NCBI RefSeq assembly: GCF_029784165.1
Contig: NC_073695.1
Location: 10,081,786-10,145,785, forward strand
Length of the DNA stretch: 64,000 nt
Source of the DNA: Wyeomyia smithii
Lineage: Eukaryota > Arthropoda > Insecta > Diptera > Culicidae
Direction of reading: 5' to 3'
Part shown: positions 34,116 through 45,346 of the stretch, one piece after another
Numbering within the stretch: position 1 is the first letter of the stretch
Layout: each line of letters starts with the position of its first letter
Translations under genes and position numbers: made by a program
The notes under the pieces: generated by a model
The model's input: only the letters and a program-made list of their open reading frames with translations
Told to the model about the DNA's origin: nothing
The model's database searches: none

Positions 34116-37100
34116 GGTTATACTTTCTTTCATAAAGCTGCATCGGTTTAATATTTTCTATTGTGTACATCGAGGAAATCGGAGCTGCAAAACCTGGATA
34201 TAACACATGATATAAAACTTTAAGTACCACTAAGTTCCAGATTTCAATTTTCTTCTCGGTCGAAACCTCATCTCTTCCTGTCGATGCATTGCGTAGTCAA
34301 AGTATGCAGCACTTTAAATTCATCCTCCACCCCGCGTGGAGAAGAAATGATTACATAATTATACGCGCCGCTCACAAGCACCACCCTTGGGCTAGGGCGA
34401 CCATTTGTCAAAGTCCCATTCACGAAAACTCGCTCCAGCAAGCGGCGAACGAAACCCGGCTCCCGGCAGTGATTTCTTATTCCATCAAGTAGCCCCCTGC
34501 CTTCCACACCACACGCCAGTCTGTCTCCGTAAGCGAAAACTTTCGTTCCTAAATTGACCACATCATAGACAATAAATGCATTATAATCCCATTACAATTA
34601 CTGTTTATGAAATGTTATTACAATTAAATTGTCCTGAATGGAACGACGTAACGAAGCAAATAGTTGGAGCTTGCCAGCACCCGTTACCCGTGCCCGTCGT
34701 CGGTAAGTTATCCTAAGGTACGGGGGGCGCCGTTGTGCATCGAATGCAATGTATGACCGCGGAATCCTATCGCTACACAATTCCGCCCCGCCCGTGTTTC
34801 AACCCACCGTATGACATGGGCTAACCCAACACGATAGTGGGATGAAAATGGTCAAAACGTGTAGCAATTTCATATTCGGTTCAAACGGTCACCATGTGAA
34901 AATTATAATATTCGTGATGTGCTTTATGATGGAGCAAAACCTGAAAAGTGCACGGAATAAGCTCCCACTATCCGACAGCAGAGAACAATGAAACCAGGCG
35001 AGAGCCGCACAGAAAATGGACAAACATGACAATTGCAACTCACTATCTGGCATATCCCATGGTGTGTGTTCTTCCTGTCCCGCTGCACCGGCCCGCATTA
35101 CCTGTCACAGAGTGTAACAATGAAACGCGACAACGCCACCAAATGGCAAACAACGACATCACAAACAGTGATGTCCAGCCCCATGGAAGGGGGAAAACAT
35201 TGTTCGGCCGAATGTGGAAGGGGTGGCGGAGGCTGCCAGTGACCAGAGTGGGGGCAGTCATCGTGGTCAGCTTGACCGTTCAGGACACAATCGGTCGGAA
35301 ATCGGTACGGGTACGGGTGTATTCAGTGTTGCCTTCGGTGGACAGAGTGAAGGAAATTCCGTATCGGTTGCAAAGCTATTAGTTCTTGATCGAACCCGAC
35401 CTCCGTAATCGCTCCGGATGAACCGGCAGGGAGGGCAACCTGGTCGTCAGGAACTTTAACGGATGAATTGATTGGAGGGATTGTATGTTGTAATGTACAA
35501 AATATTAAAAATAAGAAAGAAAAAAACAGAGAAAAAAAAAACCACCAACAGTTGCGAGCACGCTGGCAACACTGCACGGGTGAAATAATACAAATTTATC
35601 AAGTTCCGCACTTGTGACAGGAAGAAGTGCAACTGAGATCGCATTAAGCATTACACACATATCAACATTTAATTTAAATGCTCCCGTCACCGTCAGCAAC
35701 CGTGCGGCCGCTAAGAGAGGGCTGAGGTTCCCGATCGTTTTCAAAGCCATAGTTTGGGCCAACAAGTTCTGAGGGAGTGGGGGAGCGGTCCCTTTGGAGG
35801 AGAGCCTTCGGCCGAATATCTGAATGTGAATGTGAGAAATTAATCCCCCGGGTGAAGAGATCGTTCGGTGGCCGTCGGTCGCTCGTTGGCAGTAATGTGA
35901 AACGGTTCCAACGGTTTGCCTCTGAGTGTATGTGGGTGTACGTGAGTGGGTGTGTGTGTTCCTTGGCAGTGCATTCTCGATGCAGGATGCCAATGATGAC
36001 GACAGCCCGGTGATGCCATCGTCGTTGTTGGAATGTTTGTTTAAATGGAACCCTCTGGTAAGTAGTCGGGATTCGTACGGTCATGAACAGTTTATAGCGC
36101 TGAGATATGCATCCGAAATGGATTGTAATGGTTTCACTGAAAAGTGACAGCTCATTTGGAACAGAGTTATTGTTCGGTCGATAGACCAGGGGTAAAATTA
36201 TTAACATTTGTCGCTTGACCTGGTGAGATTTGGAATAGTTGCAGAGGGATTTGAATTTATCCCTGAAAGTGTTCCATACTGTTCGCAGGAGAATGGTGGG
36301 GTTTGCAAATTTAATGCAATCATAACGCTTACCTAATGTGTGAAGTCAAATAAGCTTTTATGTCTTCAGTGTATCACTTCCACTTGAATGTTCGAGTCTG
36401 GAGTGTGCTTTAGGTGTCCAGTCTTTTTAACACAGATTTAAATTCAAAAGTATTAAAATCTGGTTTAGCAGTTATCAACCTACAAAAAGTTAACCGTTGA
36501 TGAAGTACACAAAAATCAATTTCCCTCCGTAAAATTCGCTGCATCACACTCCCTTTTCTTTGTTCTGCACGAACCCAAACTGACACTAATGAGTTATGAA
36601 CATATCATGACACTAACACAACTAGAAACTGTGCCTTTGTGGAAACTTGCTGACACTTTCCCGAACCCTTTCTTCCTCGGATAGAGAAAAGTGTAACGAT
36701 TTTTCCCCCTCTCGGATAAAGCTATACAATATAATCTTCTTGAACATGTAGGCCATCAGTCACCGATGCGGAGGCCTGTTTCTGATCATTATTGAAAGAG
36801 ATTAATTAAAGCCTGCCTGCAGTCACTGTTTCCGGGAAAGGTGGGCAGCGGAATCAGGCTGTCGTCAGCGCGAGTGACATGAAAGTTAACTGTCCTGGAG
36901 TGAAAGCGGAGGAAAAAATCAGCCAGCAGCGGGAAAGAGGTAGAGAAACTCCTACATGGAACATCTTCCTCGGTGTGTTCGGAATCACTACTGCCCGGCG
37001 AAGCAAAAAGGGCTTTCCCTGGCGAAGAAAGTTGTCCCCGCAGGGTGTCGTGTCCAGGTCCACGCAAGCACCGGGAAACTAAATGAAACGGAAAAATGGC

Positions 37101-37847
37101 AGTGTTGCAAGAGTTTATAATAAATCACTTCAGTTAATTGACAGGTCTCTTATAGATCAGGGACGGACGACGGGGGACTGCGAGAAGCGGTACTAAACGA
37201 ATCGAACCAACGGCAGCAGCAGCAGCAGCGCGACTCGATGCAATTTACCCGCGTCTTATCGGGTCGCGCTCATCGGGGCTATCTTCTAGTGGAGTTTCAG
37301 TTCGTGTCAGGCATCAGAAAAATGAACCCGGCAGAGACTGACCCCTTCGCGTAGCGCACGCTATCGTGCCATGTTTCGAGCGGGAGGACGCGGCTGGACC
37401 GAGGGGTACCGGTCCTTTTTAATGATTGTTCCTTAGGTTCACGGATGCACCGTTGATTTAAAACAACGCAAAAGAACACTTGAACATGTTCGGCAGAGGC
37501 GAAGGACACGCGACGGAAGATGCTCCGTGTGATTTATCGATCGGTGTTGGTAATGAGATCATTCGTCGGAAACGGGGAATTGATGGAGTATCTTTTTTTT
37601 GGTTCTATTGATTGCGAACCAATCTGTACTAGTCAGCAGTTGGTAGTAATAGAATCATATGTTACGTGTGCAACTAAGTTCTCGCTGGATTTTTTTTGAA
37701 AAATATTTACCCATAAATTATTGCGTTACCGATTGGATGATACAAAATCTGAAGAAAATGGCGGATGGACGTCTTTGGTAGTATGAGGCCGAGCATTGTC
37801 ATGCAGTAATGCGTTCCCCAGTGTATGTTCCGTTCGTTTTCAACAGC
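34116..37847. other. Largest stretch without recognised mobile elements
   Basis: This region is more GC-rich than most of the window and I recognise no repeat family in it. Overlapping open frames occur on both strands (for example 144 codons at 34948-35382, 177 codons minus at 35674-36207), but none shows a domain or consistent splice sites. A CAG run lies at about 37210-37228. It is the best candidate in the window for host-gene 5' or regulatory sequence and holds the possible first exon at 35980-36057. Confidence 0.4.
35980..36057 (+). CDS. Possible first coding exon of an unidentified host gene
   Basis: An ATG at 35980 opens exactly 26 codons (beginning MQDANDDDSPVMP, ending FKWNPL) and is followed without a break by a strong donor, G then GTAAGTAG. 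The upstream frame is also open, so the start is chosen by the acidic opening sequence and because the ATG is the last one before a proline/serine stretch. I do not recognise the protein. No downstream exon can be tied to it within the window, and the reverse strand is also open here, so this could be chance. Confidence 0.35.
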
Positions 37848-37850
37848 TTA

Positions 37851-37970
37851 GGGGCCGTCCACATACCACGTGGACAGAAAACTCGTCATTTTAGACCCCC
37901 CCCCTCCCCCTCGTGGACAACCGTGGACATTGACCGAAACCCCCCCCCCGTCAATTTGTCCACGTGGACA
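37851..37970. repeat. Left TIR of the 7.5-kb transposon
   Basis: It starts GGGGCCGTCCACATACC, has two C-rich runs (about 37896-37910 and 37940-37949) and the paired motif GTGGACAACCGTGGACA. It ends with a copy of GTCCACGTGGACA before poly(T). It matches 45234-45343 in inverse. Confidence 0.85.
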
Positions 37971-38021
37971 TTTTTTTTTCTCGAAGAAGCATTAAAATGG
38001 AAAAAAACGTTCGTTGCTGAT

Positions 38022-38028
38022 GTTTATT
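38022..38028 (-). promoter_or_regulatory. Candidate polyadenylation signal of the transposase gene
   Basis: AATAAA on the minus strand lies about 116 bases beyond the stop codon at 38144 and inside the left TIR boundary. Position and sequence fit a poly(A) signal. It is not proven. Confidence 0.4.
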
Positions 38029-38580
38029 TAGCGTATGAGAACATAAATATTAACTTTAGTTCAATAAATAGATATTATCACTATACTAAAAATAATAAAA
38101 AAAACACAAAATAGAAGATAAATTAAAGAACGTTTAACAGTACTCAATCTTCTGTCCATGGTGATCGTACCCAGTGTGAAATATCCCCGACCACAGGAAA
38201 GACGGGATCAACATCGCTTTCTTTCGCCAGTTCAATGTCTTCCACAGTATCCTTGTCCAGCCATAAGACCTCAGTCTGACCGTTGACGTCAACACAACAT
38301 AAAATTTCATCAATTGTCGTTCTTAGAATCTTCGAGGGACGAGTTTTTTTTAGAAAGACGAACACCGTGGTTTTCTTTCTTGTGACGAGCTGCATTCGAT
38401 TTCGATGCAAAAAAATGGTATTGGTGGTATTAAAGACACGACCGCATGGCGTTGGACTACGGTATTCTTTTTTTCCATTAAAACAAATAACAGAGAGAAT
38501 TGCAACTCTAGTATTTGCTGCAATTTTATCTAGTGCATTTCTGAATGCTGAGACGTTAAAACGTTATAAATAATAATATA

Positions 38581-39079
38581 TAGGGTAGGGAACGGCTTAA
38601 GCAGTAGCACCTATTTTAATCAGTCGAAGAAAACAGGCCTCAAACTCCTGCATTTCGACCACTATCGACAATTTCAATGATGGAAACGAAAACTTTGATT
38701 GTCTAGCTGTCTTACGAATATAAGAAATACCGTTAATTACAAAGAAATCTGTGAACAATTGCAATTGAAACAAATCGACCTATATTGCAGCCATTCAGGA
38801 GCCACTTCAGGTGCTGAAAAAAAACGCCTGCAAAACAGATGGAAACTGCTTAAAATAGGTTCGGGGTGATTGGAATAGTGTCCCTCGATTGGTAACTTTG
38901 ATTGATGATTGTCAAAGTTTGCTAACTTAGTTTTACAATCCGAAAACAAGTTCTGACAGAGGAAACGATAGAGAGCAGATTGATATACTACTGTTTGAGT
39001 TTCACCCAGCACATTTCGAGTATTTCGTCTGAATACACAGGCGGTTCCTAAAGCTGCTTAGAATATGTTTCCTACCCTA
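38581..39079. mobile_element. MITE with TAGGGTAGG ends in the last intron
   Basis: The left end TAGGGTAGGGAACGGCTTAAGCAG-type sequence is matched by the inverted right end GTTTCCTACCCTA, with a shared CTAAGCAGC/GCTTAAGCAG block just inside. It lies between exons 7 and 8 of the transposase-like gene and has no coding capacity. Confidence 0.7.
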
Positions 39080-39829
39080 CTAAAAGAATGGATATCTTTT
39101 ATTTAATCGCTGTCATTTCATACATATTCGAATCAAACCTTTGTTCGTAGCTGCACCAGCAAGACAATCATTTAATTGAGCGAATTGGTAAAATTTTCCT
39201 ATCTAAGCAAAAAGCAAACTTAACGAAACTATCTGAAATTGGAGCCCAGAACGATTCAACCGAAAATTTTAAATTTGAAAATTGTTTGACATTAAATTGA
39301 TAAAACTCATGCTCGGTTAGCTCCAGCCCAGCATATAACTTCATGTATTTAAACAAAAAATACGTTTATTTTAATAACTTAATACAGCAAGAGCTCAATT
39401 ACACGTTTTTCGGTAGTTGTTATCAAGGTTTTGGCGAGTGACAGGAAAATATCTTAACTTCTTCAATTGTGATTTAGAGCATTTCTAATTGTTTTGTTAT
39501 TTTTCACGATAGCGACAAGTTTGTTTCTTTCTCTGTGTGCGAGAAACAAAATCAAAACCGCGAACCGAGAAACAAAAATGAAAATTTAATGAATGCTTTT
39601 TGAGAAAACTTGCAACTCTTTTTACCAATAATTTATGACACTCAAAAGAACCTGTTTTGATCTAAATGAAATTTTTAGTAAATAAGTGTTGATCATTCAT
39701 AGGCAGTAATTTTTTCTCGATGACTAAAGACTGGCTGAAGAAGTTAAAATCGCTGCTGTAAAATAAAATTCACAACTGTGTTCGTTAAGACGTTTTAATA
39801 TTTTTAATGACAATAATTATCTTCGATAA

Positions 39830-40079
39830 ACACCCGCTATAGTTATTCACACACATGCTATAACTATCTAAACACGCGTTAAAACTATTCATACACACGC
39901 TGTAGCTATAGCTATCCATACACACGCTATTCCTTTCCATACATCCGATACAACTATCTATACACACGCATAAGCTATCCAACCATGTGCTAGTACTATC
40001 CATAGATACGCTATAACTAATCATTACACACGCAGCAGCTATCCACACACAAGCTATAACTATCCGTACACACGCTGAA
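39830..40079. repeat. Minisatellite, about ten units of roughly 24 bp
   Basis: The unit is close to CTATAACTATCCATACACACG, repeated with many substitutions. It lies in the last intron of the transposase-like gene. The cysteine/serine/methionine-rich open frame on the minus strand (39785-40048) is only the translation of this array. Confidence 0.85.
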
Positions 40080-43000
40080 GTATCGAAAACATATTTAAAT
40101 TAGTATATGACAATCTTGCGCAATATTTCCCCTATCAATCAAGCCATTCCTGTTTAGAATCTGTTCAGTGGTAATGATAAAAGAAACATTTTAAAATGGT
40201 GTTGAAACACCTGTTGCAGCTACCGAAAGCGAGCTCGTTATTGGTTGAAAGCTGCGAGACTGTTTACAAAGTCAGATCGGTTGTATCCGTTAGTGTCGAC
40301 TGTGCTTGTGAAGAGAGGTGGTGATTGGTTGCTCGGTATGATTTAGACAATCGATGTGATTTATCAATTTTTCAATAGTGTATCTCGAACAATAGGTTAT
40401 TTTTGTTACATAAATTCAACCGTAAAAGAATTTCTGATCGGTTGATGCCAAAACCTCGAAATTCTGAAAAGAAATGACTGATATATAAGCGCTAAAAACC
40501 TGACCACTTTTTCCTGGTTTTCCCTGGTTGAATTACTAGATTTTCAAATTCAGGTGCCTAACTTCGATATAGACGTTAGTCCAACGTCAATACAACCCAC
40601 ATTCCGCACAAAGTCGTCCTGAGGGGAGATAAATTTTTTTAGATTTGTTGAATTTACAGATAATTTTTTTTTTTTTTAAATGAAAATGAAACAATCATTC
40701 ATACCCGTCAACTGATCATTAATCGATGGGCAGTAGAGATCGTATGGGGGAGGATCAGGGTATGTTGCAGCCTTTGGTTTCATGTTTATCGCGTTCCGTA
40801 GTAAAAAAGGAGGAAAGGTGTCTTCATCACACACCTCCTCTGGTTCCGGAATGGTTAGTCCAGTGGGTGTTCGGCGCATTGGGAATGGTGCTGGAAAAAA
40901 TCCGTCCGGCAATATGTTTTTTAAATCACTGCGAAGCAATCCACAGCAGGCAACATCATTGCATTTCACAATCTATTAATTTTTTAAAAAGTTTCAATGA
41001 TTTGTAAACTATAATAAAACATTAATGCTCGCTTACCTGGAGAAAGTATTGGCTTTCTCTCACATGTGAGGCGTACCATTCTAAAGATGGTGCTTCAACC
41101 GATTTTTCGGATCCTGTTCCGAAATATTCAGCAATCACAGGATAATTGTCGATTGTCAATTCACTCCATATTTCGGCCAATACCTCTCCTGCAAATTTGA
41201 AGTTTCCGATCTCCAAATCCTCGTCGATTGTTCTACCATGTGCATCAAGATGGCTTCCGAAATGCTCGTGAGGCAGAACCACCCCTGAGAGCTCGCGGCT
41301 CAGTGGGGCCATTCTCCTTTCTACGCGGTTATAAGCGCTTCGACCAGGTGCATTCGTAAAAATGTAGAAAGCATCAAGGTTGTACCGCTGGAAATGCTGG
41401 ATTGCGTGGTTTATTACTTTTGGGTAACGGGGATTTTCGTCTGGCCCGCCATCGACTGATAAAATAATAACAGGTTTGATATCACAGTTATCTAAAATAT
41501 TTGATATTTTTAAATTTTAAATAAAACTAATGAAAATTATGATTTACTTTTTAAAATCACATCAAATTCAGGCGTATCAAGCAGTATATCGAAATCATGT
41601 GCGTGTGTTGAAGCGTTTGATGTCGAATGCTTTCCCGACCGGATTGCAACGAACGTTGGCCCGGAGTATGACACGGACGCAGGATTTCCATCAATCTTGT
41701 CATTTGCAATCATAATTCCAGCATAAACACTCGGTATCAGCTTATGCCTTGCAGCGACAACCCAGTCGTGGTCTGGCAAGGTAATTTTGTACTCAACGCT
41801 CATCAGAAACGGAGCCTGTTTGTTGACAGCGGTTATCCCGATGGGAACTCGTGCCTTATCGTCCTGAGATACAATAGCAACCTGGGAATTTCCCAAAATT
41901 GATGCCAGTGTTTCTACGGATCTGAGAAGAAAATATTATTTCCAACATGTTTGATTTTATAGAGGTTCTGTAGTCTATGATTTAGATTTGTAGAATACTA
42001 TGAATTCTAAATAAAACCACCGATGTTACTATGAAAATGTGACTGTTGCATTTACACAAAACTTATGAAAACGAATGATTTTTTATTTAGAACTTAAGAT
42101 TAGAAATGTCTTAAACTTTCAAAACAAATTCATTCTCATGTATTCAGTGTAAACGCAAATTATTAAGTAGAATCATGCATAGCTGTTCTTATATCTGAAA
42201 TCACTTCTCTCGTGTCTTTGGAATTGTGATTGCCTACCACAAGTTCAATGAAAGTTTAACTGATTATCGTCACGAATCAAATTTTTAAATGTATATTGAA
42301 AAGTTACCTGATGGTTGCAGTGCAGAACTTTCCGTCTTCGTGAATTTTATGCTGTGAATTTTCTGGCTTGCACATGTCGTTTCCCCTCGGAATTGCGAGC
42401 ATCGTGTGGTAACAAGCGAAGATATGTGGCGCTTCTGGATAGTTTAAAACCCTGTATATCCAATTCATCGTGTAGCTCATCGAGCGTCTTACAAGTGCGG
42501 ATTTTTTCAGAGCGCCGTCGTTCGTCAGCTGCTCCACCAGCTATGGCGATTTGGACGATGGTAGACAAGAGTTCCGGTTGGTCGAGCTCTATTCGAGGTT
42601 TACCAGGTTGTTGACGGATCTAAAACATTCAAATCCCAGTTTTCTATAGGTCAATTAGATTCAATTTTTCAATTACACTTACTTTGAGAGATGAGGCCAA
42701 TTCGGGATCCTTGGCTAAGATCTCCTTCAGAGCGCTTTTCCGGTTTGCCCGATATTTTCTCTCCAACTTTGCCTTGATTTGTTTCCTTTTCAATTGTTTC
42801 CTTTTGGATTCCAAATCATTCTTAAGTTTGGTAATGCGGCAATGAACTGACAAATCTGAAAGTCCTGAATCCCGGGCTAGGTAAGCAGTGTTTAGCTCGG
42901 ATTCACAAACGGCAATTTCCTCCTTTAGCTTTTCTTGGGCTGGTGCAGGTTGCACCCCATCGTCTTCGTCGCTGGAATTTTCGCTGTTTGAAGAGGTTTT

Positions 43001-43845
43001 TCGTTTCAATGTTTTGTTTTCTGAGGCTGGAATGTTTTTCGTTTTTATTTAAAAACTACAAGCAATATATCAGTATTTACTTGATGGCAATGATTGGCTC
43101 TCTACATGTTCTCGTTCTTCTCCAGGTTCATGCTCAATCCCACCAACAGGTTGTTGATGTTCTTCAGCTGTCGACGTTGATGACTGCTTTGGCTCCTTTG
43201 ATGGTGGCTTGACAGGGGCCTGTAATGAGTTCCAGCTTTATTGAAACCTTGTAGGCTCTCCAGAATCACAGAAAGCACTGAAATCCTTAGCTTTGTCTGA
43301 CGCTCACAAGAAGGCCAATATTACGTCATATACGCTGTAGTCTGGATTGAACATAATTCACAATACACAATATAATTATAATTACCTTGGTGAAATATGA
43401 CATGAGGCCTGCTTTTTTAACCGTCGCAGATTTTTTCAACTCTTTGACTTTCTCTTCTACATTTTTCGGAAAATTTTTACTGTCATTTTTTAACTTTTTC
43501 CACAAAACATTAACGTCATCCTGAATTTTTTTTCCACTGAACTCCGAGCCGAAGCAGTGTTTGTAAGCTTCATACAAATCATTGTACGACATTTTGTCCT
43601 TATCAATCACTTTAAATCACAATACGCAAGCACCATTGAAAAAAAATAACCGCGAAAATTTTTTTAAGCTATCGAAAAAGACAATTGATTGTAGCATGGA
43701 TCGTTTAAGCAGGAAGAAAAAGACGCGAATAATCTGAAACACTTGTTCCGTCGTATATGATACAAGGTTTGAACTTTGAATGAATTGATTCTACGTAGAG
43801 CAATTCCTTTTAAACAATTGATTTTCTTCTTATTCTTTATTTATT

Positions 43846-43883
43846 GAAAAACCAGCGACCAATCAGCGTTGTTTGTGAATCGA
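43846..43883. repeat. Extra partial copy of a hairpin-element end
   Basis: The segment AACCAGCGACCAATCAGCG and the following GTTGTTTGTGAATCG repeats the terminal sequence of the hairpin element that begins 60 bases further right. It suggests an earlier insertion or an incomplete duplication. Confidence 0.6.
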
Positions 43884-43908
43884 CAGGTTGACAGAAAACA
43901 ATCAGAGA

Positions 43909-44217
43909 AAAAACCGGCGACCAATCAGCGTTGTTTTTGAAACGGCAAACTGCTACTTTCCTCTAACACAAAAAAAAAAACCTTTTGTTGGTGGCATTGC
44001 GCCGTTGATTTAGGCCTCTGCCAGGGCGAGATTTTTGCCGTAGGTTGATGAACAACTCTATTTACGGCAAAAATCTCACCCGATAGCTCGCGTTGGCATT
44101 TAGCATGGCAGTGGCCTGAATCAACGGCGCAATGCCACCAACAAAAGGTTTTTTTTTTCTGTTAAAGGAAAGTAGTAGTTTGCCGATTCACAAACAACGC
44201 TGATTGGTCGCCGGTTT
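43909..44217. mobile_element. Hairpin MITE just upstream of the transposase-like gene
   Basis: The arms are near-perfect inverted repeats of about 110-130 bases on each side. They begin AAAACCGGCGACCAATCAGC and include CCTTTTGTTGGTGGCATTGC. A short loop carries a second inverted pair (GATTTTTGCCGTA and TACGGCAAAAATC). It is non-coding. It lies 300 bases upstream of the start codon at 43592, so it may sit in the promoter region. Confidence 0.85.
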
Positions 44218-45233
44218 TTCGTGTTTGAACACGTGATGAATAATATATATATGTATATATGTAAACGCTTATATATGAAAACGCTTCCCTTTGCGCCACT
44301 CGACACTAAGTAAAGCATCAGCCTTACACCATACATTATATTGATTTGAATTATGGGATTCATTTCAAAGAATGAATGGAAAAGGTCAATGATTTTATTT
44401 ACAAAAGAAATGTTTGTGCATTTCGCATTATCGATTGCGAACAGCATCTGTTTTGAATCAGTACAGGTAGTAAATACTAACTGCTCGCTGCTATTCGTGA
44501 CAGTTGAAGCCGAGTTTTGAAAATATTCGTCTTAATAATTGTTACTAATACCAGAGATCCCAGATGTTTTTAAAAAATGTCAGTAACTGCTGAAAAAAAA
44601 AAACAAAGAAAAACCTGCTCGAAACCTGCAAAAAATCTATCCATGATTGGAAAAATTTCGCTCGCGCAAGCAAAAGTCTGCAAAAATCAGCACACATTTT
44701 AAGAAAGTCTGTGCAAATATAAGTATACTCTGACAATGAGCGAAATAGCCTATAATTGTTGGTGAATTACATCAAATAAACTTGCTTGTCGACCTCAGCT
44801 GACCTCACAGCAGAAAAGAAATAATAGACTTGCTGTTTGCCGCAATGAATCGCATCGGTTTATCATTATCATGTAGTTGATATCAACTAGAAGGGGCCAA
44901 GAAATGCGCAATCTACTTGAATTTGTTTACTCATTGCTGTTTTGAAACTCTAGTTCTGGCAGTTCATTCTAAACTGACGGTACCACGGCAAGGAAAGGTG
45001 AATCAACGTTCCGAGTGAAAGACAATTTTTTTTCTACTCATTAAGAGAGAATGCGGAACGAAATGTAAATGATATCATGTCGGCAGAGCATGTTGTATGA
45101 AACATAGCGCGAGTGTTTGAAGCTTCAACAGAGCTACATTCGAATTCCCAGAGTTAGGTCTGTTAATCAAAAAGAAAATCTGTACAATTCTTATTATAGA
45201 TCACAATTTTTTTTTGAAAGGTTAGGAAAAAAG
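44218..45233. other. Upstream part of the 7.5-kb transposon, unassigned
   Basis: No second gene is supported between the hairpin MITE and the right TIR. Open frames of 60-108 codons lack motifs. An ATATATATGTATATATG run lies at about 44240-44262. Confidence 0.45.
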
Positions 45234-45343
45234 GTGTCCACGTGGACACTATCATTACCCCCCCCCCCATACCGTGGACAAGCGTGGACATTTGCTTAGC
45301 CCCCCCCCCCCCAAAGCTGTCCACGTGGTATGTGGACGGCCCC
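45234..45343. repeat. Right TIR of the 7.5-kb transposon
   Basis: It is the inverse of 37851-37970. It starts on its inner side with TGTCCACGTGGACA, has two long C runs and GTGGACAAGCGTGGACA, and ends CCACGTGGTATGTGGACGGC before CCC and TTA. Confidence 0.85.
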
Positions 45344-45346
45344 TTA

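Larger units (their letters stand above)
38144..43592 (-). pseudogene. Eight-exon DDE-type transposase-like gene with one frame break
   Basis: Exons by splice sites, read on the minus strand: 43592-43386, 43219-43081, 43020-42683, 42619-42308, 41921-41548, 41491-41037, 40972-40705 and 38547-38144, about 830 codons in all. Every intron starts GT and ends AG, and phases agree at each junction except across exon 4. The start is the ATG at 43592 (MSYNDLYEAY); the open frame upstream begins at GTG. In order the protein has a helical N-terminus ending in MSYFTK and an acidic, serine-rich linker. Next come a Lys/Arg-rich coiled-coil-like segment (ESKRKQLKRKQIKAK) and a helix-turn-helix-like part (GFKLSRSATYLRLLP). 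The core in exons 5-6 contains SQDDKARVPIG, LPDHDWVVAARHKLIPS, SVDGGPDENPRYPK, NRVERRMAPLSREL and HEHFGSHLD. Exon 7 adds VKCNDVACCG and YDLYCPS, and exon 8 an acidic tail. Conserved acidic residues in these blocks suit a DDE nuclease. I recall similar uncharacterised proteins from other animals but cannot name the superfamily. Exon 4 changes frame: the upstream frame stops at 42347 while exon 5 needs another frame, so this copy is probably inactive unless the break is a sequence error. Confidence 0.75.
37851..45343 (-). mobile_element. Putative autonomous DNA transposon, 7.5 kb, with GGGGCCGTCC ends
   Basis: The two ends are inverted: the first 27 bases inside each end are identical (GGGGCCGTCCACATACCACG and onward through TGGACAG). 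Each TIR runs about 110-120 bases, with C- or G-rich runs and GTGGACA motifs. Each closes on its inner side with the palindrome TGTCCACGTGGACA followed by a T-rich run (37957-37970 and 45234-45247). The flanks are TTA at 37848-37850 and 45344-45346. An eight-exon gene fills the left two thirds on the minus strand. Nested inside are a MITE (38581-39079), a minisatellite (39830-40079) and a hairpin element (43909-44217). The alternative, two separate truncated MITEs, fits less well because both inner edges end at the same palindrome. GG starts and a TWA-type duplication recall PIF/Harbinger, but the protein does not look like one to me. Confidence 0.8.

Noticed and set aside
35674..36207. 177-codon minus-strand frame
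   Set aside because: It overlaps several frames on both strands in balanced-composition DNA and lacks any domain.
39785..40048. Cysteine/serine-rich 87-codon minus-strand frame, toxin-like at first sight
   Set aside because: It is a translation of the 24-bp minisatellite; there is no signal peptide or conserved cysteine spacing.
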